NCBI GenBank assembly: GCA_030637025.1
Contig: DAOVVV010000035.1
Location: 1-25,220, forward strand
Source of the DNA: JAGLHV01 sp023143305 [NCBI: Clostridia bacterium]
GTDB lineage: Bacteria; CBDUZB01; JAGLHV01
Direction of reading: 5' to 3'
DNA: 25,220 nt
Shown here: positions 1 through 8,800 of the stretch, one piece after another
Position numbering within the stretch: the first letter of the stretch is position 1
Layout: each line of letters opens with the position of its first letter
The notes under the pieces: model-generated
Database searches by the model: none
The model's input: the letters and a program-made list of their open reading frames with translations, nothing else
What the model was told of the DNA's origin: nothing
Program-made: the position numbers and the translations under genes

Positions 1-1
1 A

Positions 2-679
2 ACTTTAAAAGCAGATGCCGGTTTTTTATTAGATACGGGAGCGGAAAAAGTTTTTCTTGTTGATGAAAAGGGAAATATTATCAGGAATGATATAGCTTTA
101 GCCATAGTCATTTTATTAGTTTTAAAGACAACGGGTGGAAATATAGCCGTTCCGGTAAATGTTTCCCGTGTTGTGGAAAAAATGGCTCAAAAATATAAGG
201 CAAAAGTTTATAGGACTGGTATGTCCCCTAAAGCGATGATAGAATTTGCTAAGCAAAACAAGAATGAAGTAAATTGTCTTTGTGATGGAATAGGAGGATA
301 TATTTTTCCTCAATTTCAACCGGCTTTTGATGGAATGTTTTCTGTTGCTAAAATATTAGAACTTTTAGCTGTTGATAAAAGCTCTCTTTATAAGATAGCC
401 AGAACGATACCGCCTTTTACTGTTCTTCATCGTCAGATTGCTTGTGATTGGGATAGGAAAGGGAAGGTTATGCGTTATATTATTGAAGAAAATCTTTCCG
501 CTAAGAGGAAAGTTGAACTTATTGATGGAGTAAAAATATTTTTTGGCAGGGATTGGGTATTATTACGACCTGATCCGGATCGTCCGTTATTTCATATTTA
601 TGCGGAAACCAGCGAGAGAAAAAAAACGCGGGATTTGATGAATACATATATCCGGAAAATAGAAAGATGGCAAAAATAA
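2..679 (+). CDS. Nucleotidyltransferase/phosphomannomutase-like fusion protein, C-terminal part (5' truncated)
   Basis: The frame is open from base 2 and runs off the left edge, so only about 225 C-terminal residues are present. The visible part resembles the C-terminal phosphomannomutase-like half of sugar-1-phosphate nucleotidyltransferase (mannose-1-phosphate guanylyltransferase type) fusions known from cyanobacteria and other bacteria. Where active mutases carry the metal loop DGDxDR, this protein seems to read ADAGFLLDTG. Where they carry the phosphate loop RPSGTEP, it reads RPDPDRP followed by HIYAE. The mutase-like domain is therefore probably not an active mutase and may be structural or regulatory. 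The nucleotidyltransferase half is not in the window, so the substrate is unknown. A true mutase follows 24 bases downstream, which suggests a shared sugar-nucleotide role. The family assignment is fairly firm; the activity is inference. Confidence 0.75.
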   Translation, partial: TLKADAGFLLDTGAEKVFLVDEKGNIIRNDIALAIVILLVLKTTGGNIAVPVNVSRVVEKMAQKYKAKVYRTGMSPKAMIEFAKQNKNEVNCLCDGIGGYIFPQFQPAFDGMFSVAKILELLAVDKSSLYKIARTIPPFTVLHRQIACDWDRKGKVMRYIIEENLSAKRKVELIDGVKIFFGRDWVLLRPDPDRPLFHIYAETSERKKTRDLMNTYIRKIERWQK

Positions 680-703
680 ATAAAAAAGGGGGAATGGGGA
701 AAA

Positions 704-2149
704 GTGCAGCAAATAAAATTTGGGACTTCGGGATGGAGAGGAATTATTTCAGATGATTTTACATTTGAAAACGTCAAAATTGTTGTTCAGGCAATAGCGG
801 ATTTCATTAAGCAAACAAAAACCAAAAATAAAGGGTCTTTGGATTCTAATCTTTCTGTGGTGATAGGATATGATACGCGGTTTTTATCTAAAGAATTTGC
901 CCAAAAAGCGGCTATGGTTTTAGCTGCAAACAATATAAGAGCTTATCTTTCCTGTAGGGATGTTCCTACACCTGTAATTGCTTATTATATCTGTCGGCAA
1001 AAAATGCAGGGAGGAATTAATTTTACTGCCAGTCATAATCCGGCAGAATATAATGGAATAAAATTTTCCCGTTTTTCCGGTGGCCCGGCTTTACCGGAAG
1101 AAACGAAAATAATAGAAAAAAAATGTGTTATTTTAAAAAAGAAGGGCATAAAAATAAAAGAAATGCCTTTGAAGGAAGGGTTGGAAAAAAAACTGATAAA
1201 GTATGTTGATTTACAAAAAATTTATATGAGGAGAATTAATCAGTTAGTTGATTTAAAAATGATAGGGAAAAGAAGGCCGAAAATAATAGTTGATTTAATG
1301 TATGGAACAGGACGTAATTATTTGGATGATATTTTACAAGAGGCTGGTTGCCGGGTTAAGCGGTTACATGATTGGATAGATGCTTATTTTGGGGGACATA
1401 CACCGGAACCTTCCTTTAAAAATATGTCTGAGGCCGCAAGCTTGATTAAGAAGGAAAAGGCGTCTTTAGTTTTGGGGTTAGACGGTGATGCTGACCGGTT
1501 TGGTATTATTGATGCTGATGGGTCGTTTATTTCCCCTAATCAGGTATTGGCTCTTCTCCTTGCCCATTTACTTAAGACAAGGAAATGGAAAGGAGTTGTA
1601 GCCCGTTCAGTAGCTACTTCTTCTTTTGTTGATGCGATAGCAAAGAAACATGGAATTCCGGTAAGAGAAACCCCGGTAGGTTTTAAATATATCGGAGATA
1701 TAATGACCAAAGAAGAGATGATTATCGGAGGAGAAGAGAGTGGAGGTTTGACTATAAAAGGGCATATTCCGGAAAAGGATGGAATATTAGCTTGTTTGCT
1801 TATAGCGGAAATGGTTGCTTATGAAAAAAAATCAATAAAAGAGATTTTAAAAAATCTTTATAAAGAATTTGGACTCTTTTTAACCGATAGAATTAATTTT
1901 CGTCTTACGACTGAGAAGATGGAACAACTAAAAAAAAGATTAAAAGAAAATCCTCCTTCTAAATTTGGAGATTTAAAGGTTTCTGAATTAATAACCATTG
2001 ACGGATTCAAATTCGTTTTGCAGGACACAAGTTGGGTAATGATTCGTTTTTCGGGAACAGAGCCGGTAGTGAGATATTATATAGAAACTAATTCACAAAG
2101 TAAGATGCGAAAATTAACAGAAGCGGGAAAATTATTAGTAACTAAATAA
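704..2149 (+). CDS. Phosphoglucomutase/phosphomannomutase family protein
   Basis: This is a full-length alpha-D-phosphohexomutase (481 aa, within the family's usual range) that interconverts hexose 1- and 6-phosphates in the cytoplasm. All four active-site loops are visible: the catalytic serine loop TASHNP (Ser110), the metal loop DGDADR (Asp260, Asp262, Asp264), the sugar-binding loop GEESG (343-347) and the phosphate loop RFSGTEP (448-454). The N-terminal FGTSGWRGI is typical of the PGM/PMM branch. The start is a GTG preceded by AAAAGGGGGA at 685-693. An ATG at 694 is in another frame. It lies 24 bases after a degenerate mutase-like fusion gene, so the two may be co-transcribed. Whether glucose or mannose phosphate is preferred cannot be read from the sequence. 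Confidence 0.93.
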   Translation: MQQIKFGTSGWRGIISDDFTFENVKIVVQAIADFIKQTKTKNKGSLDSNLSVVIGYDTRFLSKEFAQKAAMVLAANNIRAYLSCRDVPTPVIAYYICRQKMQGGINFTASHNPAEYNGIKFSRFSGGPALPEETKIIEKKCVILKKKGIKIKEMPLKEGLEKKLIKYVDLQKIYMRRINQLVDLKMIGKRRPKIIVDLMYGTGRNYLDDILQEAGCRVKRLHDWIDAYFGGHTPEPSFKNMSEAASLIKKEKASLVLGLDGDADRFGIIDADGSFISPNQVLALLLAHLLKTRKWKGVVARSVATSSFVDAIAKKHGIPVRETPVGFKYIGDIMTKEEMIIGGEESGGLTIKGHIPEKDGILACLLIAEMVAYEKKSIKEILKNLYKEFGLFLTDRINFRLTTEKMEQLKKRLKENPPSKFGDLKVSELITIDGFKFVLQDTSWVMIRFSGTEPVVRYYIETNSQSKMRKLTEAGKLLVTK

Positions 2150-2178
2150 TAAAAAAAGTAAAAAACAGGATTTTTCGT

Positions 2179-3567
<1,389 letters not shown>

Positions 3568-3593
3568 ATCTAAATTAGAAAAATAATAAATTA

Positions 3594-3896
3594 ATGGGTA
3601 AAAAATACAGAAAAAAAATTTTCAAAAACAGGGTTGTTTTGTTTGTAACAATAGTTGTTTTTTTATTTCTTTTTGGGAATAACAAATTCCGCAGCGTGGT
3701 AAAAAATTATATTCGGATTAATAGGATGAAAAGGGACTTAGTTAAATTAAAAGAAGAAAATGAAAAAATCAAACAACAACTTTATATCGTACAGGAAGAT
3801 TCTTTTTATGTTGAAGAAATTGCCCGGAGAGAATTAGGACTGCTTAAACCGGGAGAAATAGAATACAGATTTATAAATAAAGGAAAAAAGAAATAG
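3594..3896 (+). CDS. ftsB: FtsB/DivIC-like septum formation initiator
   Basis: This is a 100-aa bitopic membrane protein of the FtsB/DivIC family, which takes part in the FtsB-FtsL-FtsQ divisome subcomplex at the division site. A basic N-terminus is followed by one membrane segment (about residues 14-27), a leucine/lysine/glutamate-rich coiled coil (about 42-68) and the family's C-terminal motif, here YVEEIARRELGLLKPGEI. Its position just downstream of eno supports the call. The stop codon TAG ends on the first base of a 46-bp repeat, so a repeat island begins exactly where the gene ends. Confidence 0.85.
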   Translation: MGKKYRKKIFKNRVVLFVTIVVFLFLFGNNKFRSVVKNYIRINRMKRDLVKLKEENEKIKQQLYIVQEDSFYVEEIARRELGLLKPGEIEYRFINKGKKK

Positions 3897-3941
3897 TTAA
3901 AAGACAGGCACAAAGGCATCAAGGCACAGAGGCACAAAGTG
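3896..3941. repeat. 46-bp inverted repeat, left copy (8-bp periodic)
   Basis: This stretch is nearly identical to the reverse complement of 5072-5117, with about two differences over 46 bases. Internally it has an 8-base period (AGGCACAA, AGGCATCA, AGGCACAG, AGGCACAA). Together the two copies bracket the HEPN-like gene. A truncated piece of the same motif lies at 19273-19294. Confidence 0.85.
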
Positions 3942-3959
3942 AAAAAAAAAAGACAGTTT

Positions 3960-3993
3960 CCCTCACCTTTGAAAAAAGGGGTTAGGGGTTTTT
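3960..3993 (+). terminator. Terminator-like hairpin after ftsB
   Basis: CCCTCACC (3960-3967) can pair with GGTTAGGG (3980-3987) with one mismatch. A short U-tract follows (3989-3993). It lies 64 bases after the ftsB stop and could end the eno-ftsB transcript. A related sequence occurs near 6553-6597, so this may be a repeat that happens to work as a terminator. Confidence 0.5.
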
Positions 3994-4027
3994 GATAAAA
4001 CAGTTAAACATGGAAATGTTATTGTAG

Positions 4028-4049
4028 GGGTGAACCCCTGTGTTCACCC
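4028..4049. repeat. Short palindromic element
   Basis: GGGTGAAC and GTTCACCC form a perfect 8-bp stem with a 6-base loop. It is preceded by TTGTAG and followed by CAAAAG. A related stem (GGGCGAC / GTCGCCC, also preceded by GTAG and followed by AAAAAA) lies at 4955-4972, inside the end of the HEPN-like gene. Confidence 0.6.
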
Positions 4050-4057
4050 AAAAGAGG

Positions 4058-4288
4058 AAAATAAAGGTAAAATATGTTTCTCTCTAGACGCATAATTTTA
4101 CCCTTCGGGCACGCAAAAACAAAATAGTCCATAGTCCACAGTCGATAGTCCATAGATAACGGAATAAAGACAACAGATATAGGATTTGAAGTTTAAATTG
4201 AGGTTTAAAAAAAAGCGGTTTGCAAATGCTAATTTTCACTAAAATTTGCTAAGTCGTTCAAAACACATTTCACCTTCATTTTTTTAGT
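4058..4288. repeat. MITE-like element, copy B, with imperfect terminal inverted repeats
   Basis: The left end reads AAAATAAAGGTAAAATATGT and the right end (about 4257-4288) reads as an imperfect reverse complement of it (CACATTTCACCTTCATTTTT). The left-end core (ACGCATAATTTTACCCTTCG, then GGGCACGCAAAAAC) is shared almost base for base with 18941-19008. The right end is shared with 19063-19111. The interior differs from the other full copy and includes 'tccatagtccacagtcgatagtccat' type filler. No coding frame is seen. The whole gap 3897-4323 is made of such repeats. Confidence 0.7.
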
Positions 4289-4323
4289 TTATTGTAAAAT
4301 ATTAAATGGAAGTTAAGGGAATA

Positions 4324-4983
4324 ATGTGGAAAATTAAGTATTTAAAATGTCCGTTTTGTCATTATGTTTTTCCTGAAAAAAAAATGGAATTGCATAGCTT
4401 TGAAGACCCTTGTCCCAATTGCAAAAAGAGTACTGGACAATGTGGTCGATGGCCATTGGTAGCAATTGAGAACCTTCTGGAAATAGCTAAGAACCAAAAA
4501 TTAAATAACTATCATGAGAAAGTAATATGTATTGTCTTTTTATGTATAACATTGGAAGCGTTATTAGAAGTTGTTCTTTACGAATTGATAAAAACTCAGA
4601 AAAGTAAAAGAGATTTACAAAAAATTTGGGGTTGGAAGAAAAAGTGTGACGAATATAAACGACTTAGTGGTTGTTCTTTAAAAGAATTTTTATGTTCAAA
4701 AGGATATAATTCTTTTTATGATGATTGGGTTAAGCTTGTGGAAGCACGTAATAAAATAGTGCATGGAAGTTTTTTTAGTCGGATAATAGAGAATAAGATT
4801 ATTAATGATGAAATAGAGAATAGGATTATTAATAAAAAAGAGAATAAGATTATTAATAAAATATCGGACAATTGTTTAAAAGTATTTGTAGAAGTTCATA
4901 ATGATATCCAGAGAAAAAAACAGACACAGAGTAAAAAGAAAAGGCATAAAGTAGGGGCGACTAAGGTCGCCCAAAAAAGTTAA
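4324..4983 (+). CDS. Zinc-ribbon protein with a HEPN-like domain
   Basis: No close named family is recognised. The N-terminus carries two CxxC pairs (CPFC and CPNC) that should form a zinc ribbon. After it comes a helical domain with ITLEALLEVVL and, about 65 residues later, ARNKIVHG. Arg followed four residues later by His (R-x4-H, with the usual Asn after Arg) is the hallmark of HEPN domains, many of which are RNases in toxin-antitoxin, CRISPR and abortive-infection systems. An RNase or defence role is inference. The C-terminal part is low-complexity with three near-repeats of ENKIIN, and the last ten residues are encoded by a palindromic repeat. The start at 4324 is chosen because AAGGGA precedes it; an in-frame ATG at 4306 has no ribosome site. 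No antitoxin-like neighbour is present. Confidence 0.7.
   Translation: MWKIKYLKCPFCHYVFPEKKMELHSFEDPCPNCKKSTGQCGRWPLVAIENLLEIAKNQKLNNYHEKVICIVFLCITLEALLEVVLYELIKTQKSKRDLQKIWGWKKKCDEYKRLSGCSLKEFLCSKGYNSFYDDWVKLVEARNKIVHGSFFSRIIENKIINDEIENRIINKKENKIINKISDNCLKVFVEVHNDIQRKKQTQSKKKRHKVGATKVAQKS
4789..4862 (+). repeat. Intragenic tandem repeat in the HEPN-like gene
   Basis: GAGAATAAGATTATTAAT or a close variant starts at 4789, 4816 and 4840 (spacings 27 and 24, both multiples of three), so copy number can change without breaking the frame. It encodes ENKIIN/ENRIIN/ENKIIN blocks. Confidence 0.8.
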
Positions 4984-4996
4984 AGGGTAACTCCTA

Positions 4997-5046
4997 CGCG
5001 AAAAATTTATTATATCGTTCAAAACATATTTTGCCTTTATTTTTTG
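4997..5046. repeat. Dispersed repeat, right-end type, copy C
   Basis: GCGAAAAATTTATTATATCG then TTCAAAACATATTTTGCCTTTATTTTTT matches the right ends at 4243-4288, 7656-7702 and 19063-19111. It starts shortly after the HEPN-like stop codon. No left-end partner is nearby. Confidence 0.7.
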
Positions 5047-5071
5047 TTTATATCTTAGTATTTTATCTTTT

Positions 5072-5117
5072 AACTTTGTGCCTCTCTGCCTTGATGCCTT
5101 TGTGCCTGTCTTTTAAC
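5072..5117. repeat. 46-bp inverted repeat, right copy
   Basis: This is the reverse complement of 3896-3941 with about two differences. With its partner it encloses about 1.2 kb that contains the HEPN-like gene and several smaller repeats. I see no clear target-site duplication at the outer edges. Confidence 0.85.
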
Positions 5118-5130
5118 TTTACGCTTGTTC

Positions 5131-5160
5131 TTGACAAAGGGTGACTGTGGCTGATATAAT
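5131..5160 (+). promoter_or_regulatory. Sigma70-type promoter for the DUF39 gene
   Basis: TTGACA (5131-5136) and TATAAT (5155-5160) are both perfect consensus hexamers, 18 bases apart. Transcription would start near 5167, giving a leader of about 88 bases before the DUF39 start codon. Confidence 0.75.
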
Positions 5161-5201
5161 CACATTCATAATCAGAAATGGGATTTTGTTTTTATACGAG
5201 T

Positions 5202-5228
5202 AATCCCCTTAAAAATTCGTCGGGGATT
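5202..5228 (+). promoter_or_regulatory. Leader hairpin upstream of the DUF39 start
   Basis: AATCCCC (5202-5208) pairs with GGGGATT (5222-5228) across a 13-base loop, followed by TTAAATTTCTTT. It lies in the predicted leader, 26 bases before the start codon. It is too weak to call an attenuator, and the following tract is only partly T. Confidence 0.35.
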
Positions 5229-5254
5229 TTAAATTTCTTTAAAGGAAAGTAAAA

Positions 5255-6448
5255 ATGGCTAAAACAATTGCAGAAATTAATCAGAAAATTAAAAGTGGGC
5301 AGGTTGTAGTAGTAACTGCGGAAGAAATTATCGATATTGTTGAGAAAAAAGGAGTAGAAAAGGCAGCTAAAGAAGTAGATGTGGTTACCTGTGCTACTTT
5401 TGGGCCTATGTGTTCTTCAGGCGCTTATTTTAATATCTGTAGTGGTAAGCCTAAAATAAAACTAGGGGGAGGAAATGCTTTACTTAACGATGTTCCTGTT
5501 TATTGTGGTTTTGCTGCCGGGGATATTTATTTAGGAGCTACAGCACTTCCAGGGGAAGATCCGAGAAATAAAGTTTATCCCGGGGAATTTAAATATGGTG
5601 GAGGACATGTAATAGAAGAGCTTATATCCGGAGAAGATGTAAAATTAATTGCTAATGCTTATGGGACTGATTGTTATTCCAGAAAAAAATTAGAAATACG
5701 GGTTAATATTAATGATTTTAATGAAGCAGTTCTTTTTAATATGAGAAATGCTTATCAAAATTATAACTGTGCGGTTAATTTATCTGATAGGATTATATAT
5801 ACTTATATGGGGGTTTTAAAACCGAATTTAAGTAATGCTAATTATTGTAATGCCGGGCAGCTTTCTCCTTTGTTGAATGATCCTTATTATGAAACCCTTG
5901 GTGTGGGGACACGTATTTTTTTAGGTGGGGGCGTGGGTTATATAAGCTGGCATGGGACTCAACACAATCCTAAGGTAAAGCGTGCAGAAAATGGCGTGCC
6001 TTTATCTCCGGCAGGAACTATATCTGTTATTGGAGATTTAAAACAGATGAAGAGGGAATTTTTAGTAGGGATTTCCTTACTTGGTTATGGTGCGAGTTTA
6101 AGTGTCGGTATAGGTATTCCTATACCTGTTTTAAATGAGAAAATATGTAAATATGTGGCAGTAAGAGATAAAGATATCTGGACGCAGATAGTTGATTATA
6201 GCGATTCTACAGGACCGGGAATTATAGGAAAAGTGAATTATGCTCAGTTGAAAAGTGGTGAAATAGAAATTAACGGAAAAAAGGTTCCTACCGGAAGTAT
6301 GTCCAGTTATTCTAAAGCAATAGAGATTGCTGATATTTTAAAGAATTGGATAAAAAAGGGAGAGTTCTTTTTAACCGACCCGGTAACGTCCCTTCCCGGT
6401 TTTCAAACAGATTATAAATTCAAACCTTTAATAGAGCGGCCACTTTAG
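5255..6448 (+). CDS. DUF39/HcyBio family homocysteine biosynthesis protein
   Basis: This 397-aa protein fits the DUF39 (HcyBio) family, first linked in methanogens to making homocysteine from aspartate semialdehyde and a reduced sulfur source. Visible features are the N-terminal TCATFGPMCSSGAYFN with Cys46 and Cys53, Cys62, Cys84, Cys140 in YGTDCYSR, and several glycine-rich blocks (KLGGGNALLND, FLGGGVGYISWHGTQHNP). Conserved cysteines are thought to carry the sulfur as a persulfide. Some relatives have C-terminal CBS domains; this one ends at residue 397 without them. The ferredoxin-type partner often encoded beside it in methanogens is not adjacent here. The start is an ATG preceded by AAAGGAAAG, behind a strong promoter. 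The role in this organism is inferred from the family. Confidence 0.88.
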   Translation: MAKTIAEINQKIKSGQVVVVTAEEIIDIVEKKGVEKAAKEVDVVTCATFGPMCSSGAYFNICSGKPKIKLGGGNALLNDVPVYCGFAAGDIYLGATALPGEDPRNKVYPGEFKYGGGHVIEELISGEDVKLIANAYGTDCYSRKKLEIRVNINDFNEAVLFNMRNAYQNYNCAVNLSDRIIYTYMGVLKPNLSNANYCNAGQLSPLLNDPYYETLGVGTRIFLGGGVGYISWHGTQHNPKVKRAENGVPLSPAGTISVIGDLKQMKREFLVGISLLGYGASLSVGIGIPIPVLNEKICKYVAVRDKDIWTQIVDYSDSTGPGIIGKVNYAQLKSGEIEINGKKVPTGSMSSYSKAIEIADILKNWIKKGEFFLTDPVTSLPGFQTDYKFKPLIERPL

Positions 6449-6732
6449 TTAATAGAAAAGACAGTCCATGGTCCACAGTCGATATCCATAGATGGCAGAC
6501 AACAGTTCACAGATGACAGACAAAGACAAAAAATTGCAAATGGCGAATAGCAAAAGAAAAAAGACAATTTCCCCAAAGGGGGTTAGTGGGAATTTATGAC
6601 TATGTCTGACGCGAACGAAGTGAGTATATGACTATTTGTGACATAGTTTTTATGAGTTGAAAGATTTGGGAATTGGAAGTTTTAGAGACGATTAGTTGAT
6701 TATATTGGAAAATAGGAAAGAAGGATATAACG
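6449..6732. repeat. Repeat-filled intergenic gap
   Basis: The gap holds fragments of the same filler families as 3897-4323. One is 'gtccatggtccacagtcgat' at about 6463-6482, related to 4125-4155. Another is AAAGACAATTTCCCC...GGGGGTTAG at about 6560-6590, related to 3950-3988. An inverted pair GACTATGTC (6598-6606) / GACATAGTT lies further on. No gene or clear promoter is seen. Confidence 0.55.
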
Positions 6733-7650
6733 TTGTTTAAGGAACAATTACAGGAAAAAATACAAAAGCTTAAAGAAAAAAGGAATGCTGTAATTCTTGC
6801 TCATAGTTATCAAATTGAAGAAATTCAGGAAGTTGCGGATTTTGTAGGAGGTTCTTTAGCGTTAAGTTATAAAGCGGCCCAAACACAAGCAAAAGTCATA
6901 CTTTTTTGCGGAGTTCGTTTTATGGCGGAAACTGCTTCTATTTTATGTCCGGATAAAATAATTTTGTTGCCGGATATGAATGCCGGTTGTCCGCTGGCGG
7001 ATATGGTGACAGCTGAAGATTTAAAAGAATTAAAAAATAAACATCCCCAGGCAAAAATAGTTGGGTATGTTAATACTACGGCTCAGGTAAAAGCGGAGTT
7101 GGATGTATGTTGTACTTCCGGTAACGCTGTTAATATAATAGAATCATTGAAAAACGAGGAAGAAATTATTTTTGTTCCGGATAAAAATTTAGGCTCTTTT
7201 GTTAAAAAGAAAACAGGAAAAAATATTATTTTGTGGAATGGTTTTTGTCCTGTACATGTTAAAATTTCAGTAAAGGATATTGAAGATAAAAAGAGATTAT
7301 ATCCTAATGCAAAAGTAATTGTTCATCCTGAGTGTAGGCCGGAAGTCATTGAAATAGCTGATGAAGTGCTATCTACGGGAGGGATGTGTAAATACGCCAG
7401 AGAAAATACAAAGATTAAACAAATAATAGTAGGTACGGAAGTAGGATTATTGCATAAATTGCGTAACGAAAATCCCAAAAAAAATTTTTATCCTGTCTCA
7501 GAATCAATAATATGTCCTGATATGAAAATAACTACTCTGGAGAAAGTTTATTGGGCATTAGAAAACATGAAATATGAAATAAAAGTTTCTTCGGATTTGC
7601 GTTTTAAAGCTAAAAGAGGGGTGGACGAGATGGTTAAAATTTTACCCTGA
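6733..7650 (+). CDS. nadA: Quinolinate synthase NadA
   Basis: NadA condenses iminoaspartate with dihydroxyacetone phosphate to quinolinate in de novo NAD synthesis, using an oxygen-sensitive [4Fe-4S] cluster. The 305-aa protein is the short form. The three cluster cysteines are in place: Cys86 (NAGCPLAD), Cys172 (NGFCPVH) and Cys261 (IICPDMK), at spacings like the archaeal enzymes. HSYQ near residue 24, CGVRFMAETA and HPECRPEV are further family motifs. The start is a TTG preceded by AAGAAGGA. No nadB or nadC is nearby, so iminoaspartate may come from another gene such as an aspartate dehydrogenase. Its last codons abut a dispersed repeat (7651-7702). Confidence 0.96.
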   Translation: MFKEQLQEKIQKLKEKRNAVILAHSYQIEEIQEVADFVGGSLALSYKAAQTQAKVILFCGVRFMAETASILCPDKIILLPDMNAGCPLADMVTAEDLKELKNKHPQAKIVGYVNTTAQVKAELDVCCTSGNAVNIIESLKNEEEIIFVPDKNLGSFVKKKTGKNIILWNGFCPVHVKISVKDIEDKKRLYPNAKVIVHPECRPEVIEIADEVLSTGGMCKYARENTKIKQIIVGTEVGLLHKLRNENPKKNFYPVSESIICPDMKITTLEKVYWALENMKYEIKVSSDLRFKAKRGVDEMVKILP

Positions 7651-7702
7651 TTTTTGCGAAAAATCACTAAATCGTTCAGAATATATTTTGCCTTTATTTT
7701 TC
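7651..7702. repeat. Dispersed repeat, right-end type, copy N
   Basis: TTTTTGCGAAAAATCACTAA then ATCGTTCAGAATATATTTTGCCTTTATTTTTC closely matches copy C at 4997-5046. It begins on the base after the nadA stop codon. Confidence 0.65.
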
Positions 7703-7795
7703 GAAGATATAAGAATAATGCGGCTGGTTTGAGAGAAGATAAGGACAAAATTTAAGTTTAATAATAACGAATATGTTTTTTTGATTATTTTTTAC

Positions 7796-7824
7796 TTGAC
7801 TAATTGTGAAAGTTTGATTAAAAT
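7796..7824 (+). promoter_or_regulatory. Promoter for rplM-rpsI
   Basis: TTGACT (7796-7801) and TAAAAT (7819-7824) are 17 bases apart, close to the sigma70 consensus, and lie 37 bases before the rplM start. Confidence 0.65.
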
Positions 7825-7860
7825 AAGGTCTTATAAATTTTAAGAAGGTAGGTTAATGAT

Positions 7861-8310
7861 ATGAAAACTTATATGGCTAAAGAAAAAGAAATAAATAAAA
7901 AATGGTATTTGATTGATGGGACGGATGTTGTTTTAGGGAGATTGTCTGTTTTTGTGGCTAATTTATTAAGAGGAAAAAGTAAACCGACTTTTACTGCTCA
8001 TGTAGATGCCGGTGATTTTGTGATTGTAATAAATGCAGAAAAGATTAGGTTGACGGGTAATAAATTAAAACAAAAAATACATTATCATCATTCAGGGTAT
8101 CCGGGTGGAATTAAGGGTATCCGTTATGATAAGCTAATGAGTGAAACTCCCCAGAAAGCAGTGAGATTGGCGGTAAAGGGGATGTTACCGCATAACCGGT
8201 TAGGTAGGCGTTTAATTACTAAATTGAAGATATATAGAGGGGAAGAACATTCTCATTCTTCCCAAAATCCGGAAATAATAAAAATAAATGAGTATTCAAA
8301 ATTAAAATAG
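7861..8310 (+). CDS. rplM: 50S ribosomal protein L13
   Basis: L13 is an early-assembling protein of the large ribosomal subunit. The 149-aa length is normal. The [19 protein letters not shown] opening, LGRL, the [16 protein letters not shown] block and [10 protein letters not shown] are family hallmarks. It is followed after 31 bases by rpsI, the usual L13-S9 operon. Confidence 0.98.
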   Translation: MKTYMAKEKEINKKWYLIDGTDVVLGRLSVFVANLLRGKSKPTFTAHVDAGDFVIVINAEKIRLTGNKLKQKIHYHHSGYPGGIKGIRYDKLMSETPQKAVRLAVKGMLPHNRLGRRLITKLKIYRGEEHSHSSQNPEIIKINEYSKLK

Positions 8311-8341
8311 AAAACATTGTTTCAATTTAAGGAGGCAAGAG

Positions 8342-8740
8342 ATGGAAGAAATGACTACTTTGTGGGGTGTGGGAAGAAGAAAAAATGCAGTAGCAAGGGT
8401 GCGAATATTACCGGGTAAAGGCAAAATCACTATAAATAAGAAATTGTTAGATGTTTATTTCCTGGGGCATGAGGGTTTAAAAATAAGAGTTGTTGAACCA
8501 TTAGAACTGACTAAAATGATAAATAAATTTAATGTGTTTGTTAATGTCAAAGGTGGTGGAATTTCCGGGCAATCAGGGGCAATAAAACATGGATTATCGC
8601 GTGCTTTGGCCCAGTTGGATGAAAAGACAAAAAAAGTTTTACGCAAAGAAGGTTTTTTAACCAGAGATTCTCGAATGGTAGAAAGGAAAAAACCGGGAAT
8701 GCCTAAAGCGAGGAAAAAGTTTCAATTTTCCAAAAGGTAA
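8342..8740 (+). CDS. rpsI: 30S ribosomal protein S9
   Basis: S9 belongs to the small subunit head; its C-terminal tail reaches the P-site tRNA. The 132-aa protein has the [13 protein letters not shown] opening, [14 protein letters not shown], and ends in [11 protein letters not shown], the basic tail with terminal Lys-Arg. The start is at 8342 with AAGGAGG six bases upstream; a second ATG at 8351 is less well placed. It is the last gene of the operon before a terminator. Confidence 0.98.
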   Translation: MEEMTTLWGVGRRKNAVARVRILPGKGKITINKKLLDVYFLGHEGLKIRVVEPLELTKMINKFNVFVNVKGGGISGQSGAIKHGLSRALAQLDEKTKKVLRKEGFLTRDSRMVERKKPGMPKARKKFQFSKR

Positions 8741-8765
8741 TATTTTTAATAGTGATATAAATAAT

Positions 8766-8800
8766 AAAAAAGCGGAAAGAATTTTTCTTTCCGTTTTTTT
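8766..8800. terminator. Bidirectional intrinsic terminator between rpsI and pabBC
   Basis: CGGAAAGA (8773-8780) pairs with TCTTTCCG (8786-8793) with a 5-base loop. An A-run precedes the stem and a T-run follows it, so it can stop transcription from both sides. The convergent fusion gene ends at 8799 within it. Confidence 0.85.

Noticed and set aside
3896-5117. Complete insertion sequence
   Set aside because: There is a terminal inverted repeat pair, but no transposase and no clear target-site duplication, so only a non-autonomous or coincidental cassette can be claimed.
5161-5254. SAM or T-box type riboswitch before the DUF39 gene
   Set aside because: The leader is too short and shows none of the conserved motifs of those classes; only one small hairpin is visible.
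8455-8646. Minus-strand frame inside rpsI
   Set aside because: It is entirely within a clear ribosomal protein gene on the other strand.
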